Part shown: positions 1-5,133 of the stretch, piece after piece
Layout: every line of letters begins with the position of its first letter
Position numbering within the stretch: position 1 is the first letter of the stretch
Assembly (NCBI GenBank): GCA_007280825.1
Contig: QYQI01000003.1
Coordinates: 1 to 5,133, forward strand
Direction: 5' to 3'
Length of the DNA: 5,133 nt
Source: Ignavibacteriales bacterium
Lineage (GTDB): Bacteria > Bacteroidota > Ignavibacteria > Ignavibacteriales > Melioribacteraceae
The notes under the pieces: model-generated
Told to the model about the DNA's origin: nothing
Databases searched by the model: none
Seen by the model: only the letters and a program-made list of their open reading frames with translations
Made by a program: the position numbers and the translations under genes

Positions 1-507
1 CTTACATATTTCAATTTGAAACTTGATAACATGTTCGGATCTGATGCGAACTTTAGAACTGTAAATATTGCAAATGCATCTTAACAAGGTTTTGAAATTG
101 TTGTCTCAGGATATAATTTCAATAATTTTTCCGCAAATGCTAATTACACTTTTACAAAAACAAAAGCTGAATATGAGTTAAGTGCCGATTTCGGAAAAGC
201 TTTATTGCGAAGACCTCAACATCAAGCTTCATTCAATATAAATTACAAGTTGAATGCAAATATGAATTGGAACATGCAGTTCCTTTATGTGGGCGAACGG
301 GAAGACAAAGATTTTTCAGCTTTTCCTGCTGAACGGGTTGTTATACCTGATTACACCTTAGTTAATTTATCAGCAACGTATAAATTATTTAGCTACTTAG
401 AATTAATAGGTAAGATCGAAAATCTATTTGATAAACAGTATGAAGAAGTGTTGTACTATGGTACGCTTGGAAGAAGTTTTTATGTGGGACTGAATTTGAA
501 TTTATAA
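1..507 (+). pseudogene. TonB-dependent receptor (BtuB-like), C-terminal part, with in-frame stop
   Basis: This is the 3' end of an outer-membrane beta-barrel receptor that would take up a bound ligand, such as a cobalamin-type or siderophore compound, using TonB energy. Frame 1 is open from the left edge, is interrupted by TAA at 82-84, and then runs to TAA at 505-507, giving about 168 visible codons. Both sides of the stop read as one receptor. LTYFNLKLDNMF precedes it, and NIANAS-stop-QGFEI matches the common 'N..A...GfE' strand. After it come the YVGERED segment, PDYTLVNLSATYKL, and the C-terminal signature ENLFDKQYEEV...GRSFYVGLNLNL. No good start follows the stop; the TTG at 205 lies mid-barrel. 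The family is usually 600-700 residues, so most of the gene lies outside the window. The simplest reading is a nonsense mutation or a single-base sequencing error. The family call is firm, but the BtuB-like subfamily and the ligand are only suggestions. Confidence 0.85.
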
Positions 508-514
508 TTATCAA

Positions 515-575
515 CTGATACTAGGTACCTGATGCCGGCATTTTCCAGCATCAAGTATCCTGTATCTAGTATCAA
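515..575. repeat. Hairpin built from inverted arrays of degenerate 7-bp units
   Basis: The right half is four near-identical heptads in a row: GCATCAA (548-554), GTATCCT (555-561), GTATCTA (562-568) and GTATCAA (569-575). The left half, read on the minus strand, is GCATCAG (529-535), GTACCTA (522-528) and GTATCAG (515-521). The two arrays can fold on each other: the outer TGATACTAG/CTAGTATCA and inner GATGC/GCATC pair perfectly, with one extra heptad bulging from the right arm. The loop (536-547) contains CGGCATTTTCC. The element fills the gap between two convergent genes, where it could act as a bidirectional terminator or a dispersed REP-like element. There is no T-run beside it, so a classic intrinsic terminator is uncertain. 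Confidence 0.7.
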
Positions 576-580
576 TAAAA

Positions 581-958
581 TTATCCTCGGCTCATTCCTT
601 GTCTTCTTTGAGCGGCTTCTTCTTGAATCTTTTTAAATTCCGCTTTTTGTGTATCATCTAGAAGCGCTTCTATTTTCTTATTAGTTTTTTCTCTTAAACC
701 CATCATCGCTTCTCTCATAGACTGCATATCTCCACCGCTGCTGTCTCTAAGTTTCTGCATTTCGCCCATTTGATCTTTAAGAATAGTATCAACTTTATTG
801 AATTGAGCATCTGTGAGTTTCAGTCTTTCTTTGTAGGTCTGGAGTTGCTGCTTCATTCGTTCTTGCGGATTCATTCTACCCATACCTTGAGAAAATGATT
901 GAGGTGTAAAACCGAACAGAAAAAGTACCGACAAAATAACTACGAATTTTGCTTTCAT
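581..958 (-). CDS. Spy/CpxP-like small secreted protein, Met-rich
   Basis: This is a 125-residue exported protein. It opens with a Sec-type signal peptide (MKAK, a hydrophobic stretch of about residues 5-18, likely cleavage after SFS or SFSQ near 23-24). The mature part is charged, predicted to be largely helical, and carries two LTxxQ-like motifs: LTDAQ at 48-52 and LDDTQ at 100-104. This layout is typical of the Spy/CpxP/LTXXQ group of periplasmic chaperones and stress or metal sensors. The mature part is rich in Met (about 10 in 100 residues, several at 64-86) and in Gln, Lys and Arg. The ATG at 956-958 has a good ribosome binding site (AGGA, plus-strand 966-969, 7 nt away). It lies 74 bp downstream of the DUF1501 gene on the same strand and may be co-transcribed or have its own promoter. 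A periplasmic chaperone or metal-binding role is inferred from the family; no substrate can be read from the sequence. Confidence 0.75.
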   Translation of the reverse strand: MKAKFVVILSVLFLFGFTPQSFSQGMGRMNPQERMKQQLQTYKERLKLTDAQFNKVDTILKDQMGEMQKLRDSSGGDMQSMREAMMGLREKTNKKIEALLDDTQKAEFKKIQEEAAQRRQGMSRG

Positions 959-986
959 GTTGCTATCCTATTTGTTGTATGTGATT

Positions 987-1015
987 AAAATAATTAACAG
1001 GATCTATTCAAACAA
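987..1015 (-). promoter_or_regulatory. Weak candidate promoter for the Spy-like gene
   Basis: On the minus strand, TTGTTT (plus-strand 1010-1015) and TATTTT (987-992) are separated by 17 bp and lie about 30 bp upstream of the start codon. The match to a sigma-70 consensus is poor and the region is AT-rich, so this may be chance. Confidence 0.2.
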
Positions 1016-1018
1016 TTT

Positions 1019-1041
1019 AAAAAGTGTTAAATCTATTTAAC
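1019..1041 (-). terminator. Possible weak terminator overlapping the DUF1501 stop codon
   Basis: On the minus strand, GTTAAA-TAGA-TTTAAC forms a 6-bp stem whose loop contains the TAG stop codon of the DUF1501 gene (1033-1035). It is followed by AC and five Ts. The stem is AT-rich and weak. If functional, it would separate the Spy-like gene from the DUF1800-DUF1501 transcript. Confidence 0.3.
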
Positions 1042-2589
1042 AAGAACCATCTTTTTAACAATTTTTTGGGATCTGGTTTCTAGTGCATAAAAATATGTAC
1101 CGCTTGCTAATCCGTTTGCATTGAACTGAACAGTATGCGATCCTGCTGATTGATAAGAATCAACCAAAGTTGCAACATTCTTTCCTAACATATCATAAAC
1201 TTTCAATCGGACTTCCGTTGATTGTGGTAGTGCATATTTAATTGTTGTACTCGGATTAAACGGGTTCGGATAATTTTGCATTAACGTATAATCATCGGGT
1301 ATTGCATTATAATCAGTGACATCAGTTGGTGATGATTTTAGTAAAGGTAAAGTAGAAAACTGTTTAAGCAAAATTTGATTTAGCTGTGTATCTGTCATAC
1401 CAAAATGATCTTTGAGCATCGTAGCATAAACTTGTCTAAAATCGTACGAGAATTGAATATCGCCGTTACCATCAAGTTTGTTGGATGCAAGTTGAGCGTT
1501 CTGTCCTATTATTCCTCCCTGAACATTATTTCCAATTACAAATATTGGCAGTGCTGCACCGTGATCTGTACCTTTGCTTACATTTTCTTTTACTCTGCGT
1601 CCGAATTCAGAAAACGTCATCACCACCACTTTATCAGCAAGGTTGTGGTCTTGAAGATCCGTTTGAAAAGCTGTGACGGCTCCTGCAAAATCCGATAACA
1701 ATTTTGGATGACGCGCTGCATTCTGCTGATCGGCATGTGTATCAAAACCATCGAGTGTTACTAAATAAACCGGAGTTTGTAAACCGCCTAATATTAAATT
1801 TGCTATTATATTAAATTGCTGTGCAAGAGTGTTGTTAGCAGGATAATTTGAAGTATGATTTCCTTTGCTTGAAGTATCACGAACTATACTTGCATACTGA
1901 ATTGATTGATTAGCAACTTCTTTTAAGAATTTCAGTTCGTCACCAGCAAGTGTAGCAGGCGGTGGATCATTATCAACAGAACTGCCTTGAACTAATTGAT
2001 AAAAAGAATTCGGTGATTGAAATGAAATTGCTAAGCCGCCATATTGCTGATTTTCAAAAAGAAGAGATTGAACAGAACCAAGTTGAATTGCCATAGGATA
2101 CAACGGCGGTAAACTTGGATATTCCGGAAATGCTTTCGGTAAGTATCTTCCTATCCATCCATTGTAAAGCGTTTGATTGTAGTCGGAAGCTGAAAGCCAA
2201 ATATCTGTTGATCTAAAATGTGATCTGTTTTGATTAGGGTAGCCGACATTCTGAACCAAAGTCATTTTACCGCTATCGAATAAAGCTTTTAGCGGTTGTA
2301 ATGAAGAATGCAATCCCGTTGCCGCTGTTAAAGAAACTATACTGCTCTGTGGAATTGCAAGTGTTGGTCTGTTAGTTTGATAAAGACTATACTGATCCAA
2401 AGGGATGACAGTATTAAGACCGTCATTACCGCCTTTAAATTGAATAATGACTAATATTTTTCCGTTTGTACCTTGAACATTCATAAATGGACGGGCAAAC
2501 GCTTTGACCGGAATGCCGGCAATAGAAAATGTTGCTATTCCCGCGCCGGTAACCAATCCAATATTTTTTATAAATTCTCTTCTTTTCAT
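1033..2589 (-). CDS. DUF1501 protein with Tat signal and type IX secretion tail
   Basis: This is an exported protein of about 518 residues. The N-terminus is MKRREFIKNIG, a twin-arginine motif (RRxFIK) followed by a hydrophobic stretch and AFA near residue 32 as a likely cleavage site. The DUF1501 core follows: VIIQFKGGNDGLNTVIP (about 47-63), RPTLAIP, GLH, VGYPNQNRSHFRSTDIW (about 115-131), GWIGRYL, TLDGFDTHADQ (about 278-288) and the MTFSEFGRR...GTDHG block (about 324-344). As I recall, the family belongs to the alkaline-phosphatase-like clan, and the conserved Asp/His positions would suit a metal site. The reaction is unknown. Residues from about 434 form a type A Por sorting domain (NYPNPFNPSTTIKYALP, ending KIVKKMVLVK), which implies type IX secretion and surface attachment or release. 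I chose the ATG at 2589. A GTG at 2598 adds three residues but has no better ribosome binding site and starts only 5 nt after the upstream DUF1800 stop. The stop is TAG. Confidence 0.9.
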   Translation of the reverse strand: MKRREFIKNIGLVTGAGIATFSIAGIPVKAFARPFMNVQGTNGKILVIIQFKGGNDGLNTVIPLDQYSLYQTNRPTLAIPQSSIVSLTAATGLHSSLQPLKALFDSGKMTLVQNVGYPNQNRSHFRSTDIWLSASDYNQTLYNGWIGRYLPKAFPEYPSLPPLYPMAIQLGSVQSLLFENQQYGGLAISFQSPNSFYQLVQGSSVDNDPPPATLAGDELKFLKEVANQSIQYASIVRDTSSKGNHTSNYPANNTLAQQFNIIANLILGGLQTPVYLVTLDGFDTHADQQNAARHPKLLSDFAGAVTAFQTDLQDHNLADKVVVMTFSEFGRRVKENVSKGTDHGAALPIFVIGNNVQGGIIGQNAQLASNKLDGNGDIQFSYDFRQVYATMLKDHFGMTDTQLNQILLKQFSTLPLLKSSPTDVTDYNAIPDDYTLMQNYPNPFNPSTTIKYALPQSTEVRLKVYDMLGKNVATLVDSYQSAGSHTVQFNANGLASGTYFYALETRSQKIVKKMVLVK

Positions 2590-2603
2590 TTTCTTCACTT
2601 GAT

Positions 2604-4031
2604 TTATGAAAGCTGAAATTCAGGTAAACGCATAAGTGATTTGAAAAATGTTTGCAATCTAGCCGGAGCCGCACTATCATATGTATTCCAATCATAAACA
2701 GCTGCGCCGTCGAGCAGTGTTGAAAGTAATTCGTCTTTCCTCATTTCGCTTATTGGGAATTGTATCAACTGTTTTGTTACATCGTTGATAAAAGCAATTG
2801 CATCTTCAGAAGAGGAATAACTCCGCGCATATTGAAGTATATCAACTTTAAGAGTAGTAGCAGCAGAAATTTTATAACCGTTTATATTGTTATCAGTAAA
2901 AGCATTTCTTGTTGGATAAGTAATTGTACTTATCCATTTCCTTTGTCCTTGCCAACCTCTAACATCAGGAGGATCAAAAAGAATTTGCTGCAAAGCACCC
3001 GCCTGTGAGCGAATGTAACCTAAAATATCATTATTAACATTTGGTATACCAAATTGTTTCATTAATGAAAGTAAAAATTCAACAGGCGGTTTTATTCTGG
3101 CACCTCTTATATCAACAGAATGGAAATATTGTGATTTAAGCATTGATGATAAAACCGGTTTCAAATTGTAATTGTTAGCAACAAAAACATCAGCAAGTTG
3201 ATTTATGTAGTCAACATTCGGTTGATAATATGCAAACTCCTTATACAGTTTGTTGCAAATGAATCTAGCCGCAATTGGATTATTAGATGCATCCCGTGAG
3301 TCAAAAATTATATCAACTATGTCTGAGTAAGTCCAATTACCGGTTTTCCCTAAAAAAGTTTTGTTAGTATTATCAAATAAATTGGGAATAAATGAAGAAG
3401 TGAGATTGGTTCTATCAACCCGCCAGCCGGTTAATGCGCGTGCAGAATTATGAATATCATCTTCAGTATAATTTCCAATTCCAAGTGTAAACAACTCCAT
3501 CAATTCGCGGGCATAATTTTCGTTTGGTGCTCCTTTGCTGTTTTGTTCGCCGTTGAGATATATCAGCATGGCTGGATCTATCGTAACTTTTTTTGTAAGG
3601 TCCTTAAAATTTCCAAAAACATTTTGTCTGAAAAGTTGATTCTGGATGTACATCAATTGTGGAATTCTAACAGTAGCATATTGCGAAGTAAAATTATTAT
3701 GAAGGAACAAAACCATTTTCTCTCTGAATGAGTAACCTTGGTTCAGCATTAAATTATACCACCAGTAAATCAATGAGTACTGCCAATTTGTGTAATTTGT
3801 CTGGTTGGTTGTATTATCAGGTAATGTAGTCCAACTAGTTCCGTTATATGTTGGTGATGATGGAAGCGGTTGATCTTTTAAAAGATAATTATCAACAAAA
3901 TCATCAAGAGTTTTTGTAAGAGCAAATGTTACATCATCCTTCGTAAAACCAAAAAGCGAACGAGATAAAATATGGCGAGCAGCATCTGCATCCCATACTG
4001 AAATCTTTTTTAGATAGTTTAATGTGCTCAT
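2604..4031 (-). CDS. DUF1800 family protein
   Basis: This 475-residue protein of unknown biochemical function is the usual partner of DUF1501. Family landmarks appear in order: AARHILSRSLFGFT (about 17-30), REKMVLFLHNNF (103-114), the diagnostic IDPAMLIYLNGEQNSKGAPN block (151-170) continuing as ENYARELMELFTLGIGNYTE (171-190), SARALTGW (196-203), then KPPVEFLLSLMKQFG (314-328), and FDPPDVRGWQGQRKWIS (352-368). The length is normal for the family, which suggests an intact gene. An Asn/Thr-rich low-complexity stretch lies at about 62-83. No signal peptide or transmembrane segment is visible, although its partner is clearly exported. The ATG at 4029-4031 is fixed by an in-frame TAA two codons upstream (4035-4037), so no missed N-terminal signal can be added in this frame. 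The gene is followed after 5-14 nt by DUF1501, which suggests one transcript and perhaps translational coupling. Confidence 0.9.
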   Translation of the reverse strand: MSTLNYLKKISVWDADAARHILSRSLFGFTKDDVTFALTKTLDDFVDNYLLKDQPLPSSPTYNGTSWTTLPDNTTNQTNYTNWQYSLIYWWYNLMLNQGYSFREKMVLFLHNNFTSQYATVRIPQLMYIQNQLFRQNVFGNFKDLTKKVTIDPAMLIYLNGEQNSKGAPNENYARELMELFTLGIGNYTEDDIHNSARALTGWRVDRTNLTSSFIPNLFDNTNKTFLGKTGNWTYSDIVDIIFDSRDASNNPIAARFICNKLYKEFAYYQPNVDYINQLADVFVANNYNLKPVLSSMLKSQYFHSVDIRGARIKPPVEFLLSLMKQFGIPNVNNDILGYIRSQAGALQQILFDPPDVRGWQGQRKWISTITYPTRNAFTDNNINGYKISAATTLKVDILQYARSYSSSEDAIAFINDVTKQLIQFPISEMRKDELLSTLLDGAAVYDWNTYDSAAPARLQTFFKSLMRLPEFQLS

Positions 4032-4069
4032 ATCTTAATTCTTTTCTATGTCTGATTTATTGACATAAG

Positions 4070-4098
4070 ATTTTAGTGGAAAGTTTAATTATCCACAA
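4070..4098 (-). promoter_or_regulatory. Candidate sigma-70-like promoter for the DUF1800-DUF1501 operon
   Basis: On the minus strand, TTGTGG (plus-strand 4093-4098) and TAAAAT (4070-4075; five of six match TATAAT) are 17 bp apart. They would give a leader of about 30 nt before the ATG at 4031. The -35 box is weak and the region AT-rich, so this is a plausible candidate only. Confidence 0.35.
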
Positions 4099-4108
4099 GG
4101 CAAAACAT

Positions 4109-4126
4109 CATTAAAAATTTTTAATG
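4109..4126. promoter_or_regulatory. Perfect 18-bp AT-rich palindrome, possible operator
   Basis: CATTAAAAATTTTTAATG is a perfect palindrome lying 11 bp upstream of the candidate -35 box of the DUF1800 promoter. It could bind a dimeric regulator or act as an UP-like AT tract. In AT-rich DNA such palindromes also arise by chance. Confidence 0.3.
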
Positions 4127-4179
4127 TGATTTACATTTCTTTAATAAGAAAGAAAAAGATATTGGTGTTGGCTTAATTA

Positions 4180-4211
4180 AATTTGCCCGGGTAATTAAAC
4201 CCATGCAAATT
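4180..4211 (-). terminator. Strong hairpin just after the carboxypeptidase tail, candidate terminator
   Basis: On the minus strand, AATTTGCATGGGT and ACCCGGGCAAATT pair around a TTAATT loop: 11 Watson-Crick pairs, one G-T wobble and one A-G mismatch. It starts 10 nt after the TAA that ends the orphan tail. It folds better as minus-strand RNA than as plus-strand RNA, where the same two positions are both mismatched. This fits a terminator or 3' stem of the former gene, now serving transcripts coming from galM. Only TTTAATT follows, not a clean T-run. Confidence 0.45.
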
Positions 4212-4221
4212 ATTTTCGAAT

Positions 4222-4380
4222 TTATAGCTGCATACCAGCTAAGTGAATTGCGTTAAAGAGAAGTTGAAAAGTGCCGAATGTCTGATGACGATTCTGAACT
4301 TTGAACCCGGATAAAATTATGTGACCATTTTTCTGTTTTACATCTACAATAGCATTTCGTTTGAATAGATGATCTTCTCA
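4222..4380 (-). pseudogene. Orphan C-terminal tail of an M14-type carboxypeptidase
   Basis: Between galM and DUF1800, the minus strand has a 51-codon open stretch from a TGA (4378-4380) to a TAA (4222-4224). It contains no convincing start codon but reads like real protein. It begins EDHLFKRNAIVDV, continues KNGHIILSGFKVQNRHQ, then TFGTFQLLFNAIHL. This resembles the extreme C-terminus of the large zinc carboxypeptidases (M14 with a C-terminal glutamine-amidotransferase-like domain), which I recall ending in forms such as 'GEE.L.GkaaVVDVp.GkGhVvLfGFRpQhRaQthGTFkLLFNal'. The TGA falls where the family usually has Gly before Glu, so it could be a GGA-to-TGA change. Only 39 nt separate it from the galM stop, so the several hundred residues that should come before it are missing. 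The best reading is a gene remnant left by a deletion or rearrangement. The family call comes from motif memory. Confidence 0.6.
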
Positions 4381-4419
4381 TAAAACTGATAACAGCTTTC
4401 GCATGATTCCTACATCAAA

Positions 4420-5133
4420 TTATTTTGTTGAGAACTTATAAATTGTCGTTTGTCTATATGGTAATGTTTTGCTTGCTTTCAAAACAGTTGAAGGCCAATC
4501 CGGTTTGTTCGGAGAATCCGGAAAATGTTGGGCTTCCAAACACAATCCGGTACGGTACTGATACATAATTCCATTTTTGCCTTTTACTTTTCCGTCAAGA
4601 AAATTTCCGCAATAAAATTGAATGCCCGGTTGATTTGTCCACACTTGCATAAATCTTCCGGAAGTTGGTTCATATACAGTCGCAATCATAGGTTCAAGTT
4701 CTTGATGTTTATTCAAAACCCAATTATGATCATAGCCAAGACCAAATTTTAGTTGCTCATAATTTTCATTTATTCGTGCACCAATCTTTGTCGGTTTGCG
4801 GAAATCCATCGGAGTATTAGTTACATCTGTAAACTTGCCCGTAGGAATCAAACCTTTATCAACAGGAGTAAATTTATCAGCATCAATCATTAGTCCATGA
4901 TCAAGAATTGTTTTGTTGGGATCTCCTGTTAAGTTGAAGTATGAATGATGGGTTGGATTAATGATTGTGTTCTTATCACTCAACGCTACATAATTGATAG
5001 AAAGTTCATTATCCTTAGTTAGTGTGTAATTGACTGTTAATTCAACTGTACCTGGATAACCTTCTTCACCATCTTTACTTATATATTTCATTGTTATAAA
5101 TGAACCGTCCATTAAATAATTGTAACCAAGAAC
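4420..5133 (-). CDS. galM: Aldose 1-epimerase (mutarotase), 5' end beyond the window
   Basis: It interconverts the alpha and beta anomers of hexoses such as glucose and galactose, feeding the Leloir pathway. The frame is open to the right edge (VLGYNYL precedes MDGSF), so the visible 237 residues are the C-terminal part. About 100-150 N-terminal residues, including the LHGG-type region, are missing. The Met at 5112 is internal and not a start. Landmarks, numbered from the edge, are SKDGEEGYPG (19-28), the NPTHHSYFNLTG block (59-70) with the catalytic His at about 63, the GYDHNWVL Asp at about 135, and GLCLEAQHFPDSPN (196-209) with the catalytic Glu at about 200. The C-terminus, TLPYRQTTIYKFSTK, is normal, so the 3' end is intact. 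The next items downstream are a carboxypeptidase remnant and the unrelated DUF1800 operon. Whether it is a cytoplasmic or exported form cannot be judged without the N-terminus. Confidence 0.93.
   Translation of the reverse strand, partial: VLGYNYLMDGSFITMKYISKDGEEGYPGTVELTVNYTLTKDNELSINYVALSDKNTIINPTHHSYFNLTGDPNKTILDHGLMIDADKFTPVDKGLIPTGKFTDVTNTPMDFRKPTKIGARINENYEQLKFGLGYDHNWVLNKHQELEPMIATVYEPTSGRFMQVWTNQPGIQFYCGNFLDGKVKGKNGIMYQYRTGLCLEAQHFPDSPNKPDWPSTVLKASKTLPYRQTTIYKFSTK

Noticed and set aside
82..84. TAA as a recoded sense codon
   Set aside because: TAA ends the receptor, Spy-like, DUF1800 and galM frames at the expected places, so it works as a normal stop here.
515..575. CRISPR array
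   Set aside because: The repeats are 7 bp, contiguous and inverted, with no spacers and no cas genes nearby.
1405..1698. Plus-strand open frames within DUF1501 (1405-1698, 1485-1676)
   Set aside because: They lie opposite a well-supported DUF1501 gene, have Cys- and Ile-rich compositions and show no family motif.
2435..2695. Minus-strand 86-codon frame bridging DUF1800 and DUF1501
   Set aside because: It overlaps both genes out of frame and reads as low-quality, Tyr/Lys/Ser-rich sequence with no recognisable domain.
2760..3731. Plus-strand open frames within DUF1800 (2760-3008, 3450-3731)
   Set aside because: They are antisense to conserved DUF1800 blocks and have no motif of their own.
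4225..4241. TAGCTG/CAGCTA hairpin with a 5-nt loop
   Set aside because: It falls inside the last codons of the carboxypeptidase remnant and is short, so it is probably incidental.
4287..4310. tRNA-like GGTTCAAA on the minus strand
   Set aside because: It resembles a T-arm only over a few bases, there are no matching acceptor or anticodon stems, and the bases are explained by the remnant's coding frame.
4525..4752. Plus-strand 75-codon frame within galM
   Set aside because: It is antisense to the conserved catalytic region of galM and has no recognisable features.

Overview
The window looks like chromosomal DNA from the Ignavibacteria / Bacteroidota-Chlorobi side of the FCB group. The main evidence is a C-terminal Por (type IX) secretion tail containing NYPNPFNPSTTIKYALP, wording I associate strongly with Ignavibacteria. 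Supporting evidence is the AT-rich composition and the gene content: a TonB-dependent receptor, a DUF1800/DUF1501 pair and a Spy/CpxP-like protein. The assignment rests on motif recognition, not on a search.

Layout. Bases 1-507 (+) are the 3' end of a BtuB-like TonB-dependent receptor gene whose frame is broken by a TAA at 82-84. A complex hairpin built from degenerate 7-bp units (about 515-575) follows, in the gap between two convergent genes. Everything from 581 to the right edge is on the minus strand. In transcription order, from the right edge, it contains: the C-terminal two thirds of an aldose 1-epimerase (galM); a roughly 51-codon orphan tail that resembles the extreme C-terminus of a large M14-type carboxypeptidase; a hairpin; a short regulatory region; a DUF1800 protein; a DUF1501 protein with a twin-arginine signal and a type IX sorting tail; and a small secreted Met-rich Spy/CpxP-like protein.

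How the genes work together. DUF1800 and DUF1501 lie almost end to end and form a recurrent two-gene module of unknown biochemical function. Here only DUF1501 carries visible export and surface-attachment signals. The Spy-like gene has its own ribosome binding site and a possible terminator before it, so it may be a separate transcript. galM belongs to hexose metabolism and shows no functional link to the module.

The window has two signs of gene decay: the nonsense codon in the receptor, and the carboxypeptidase tail stranded between galM and DUF1800. The best candidates for undescribed biology are the DUF1800/DUF1501 module, with its unusual Tat plus type IX combination, and the heptad-repeat hairpin.
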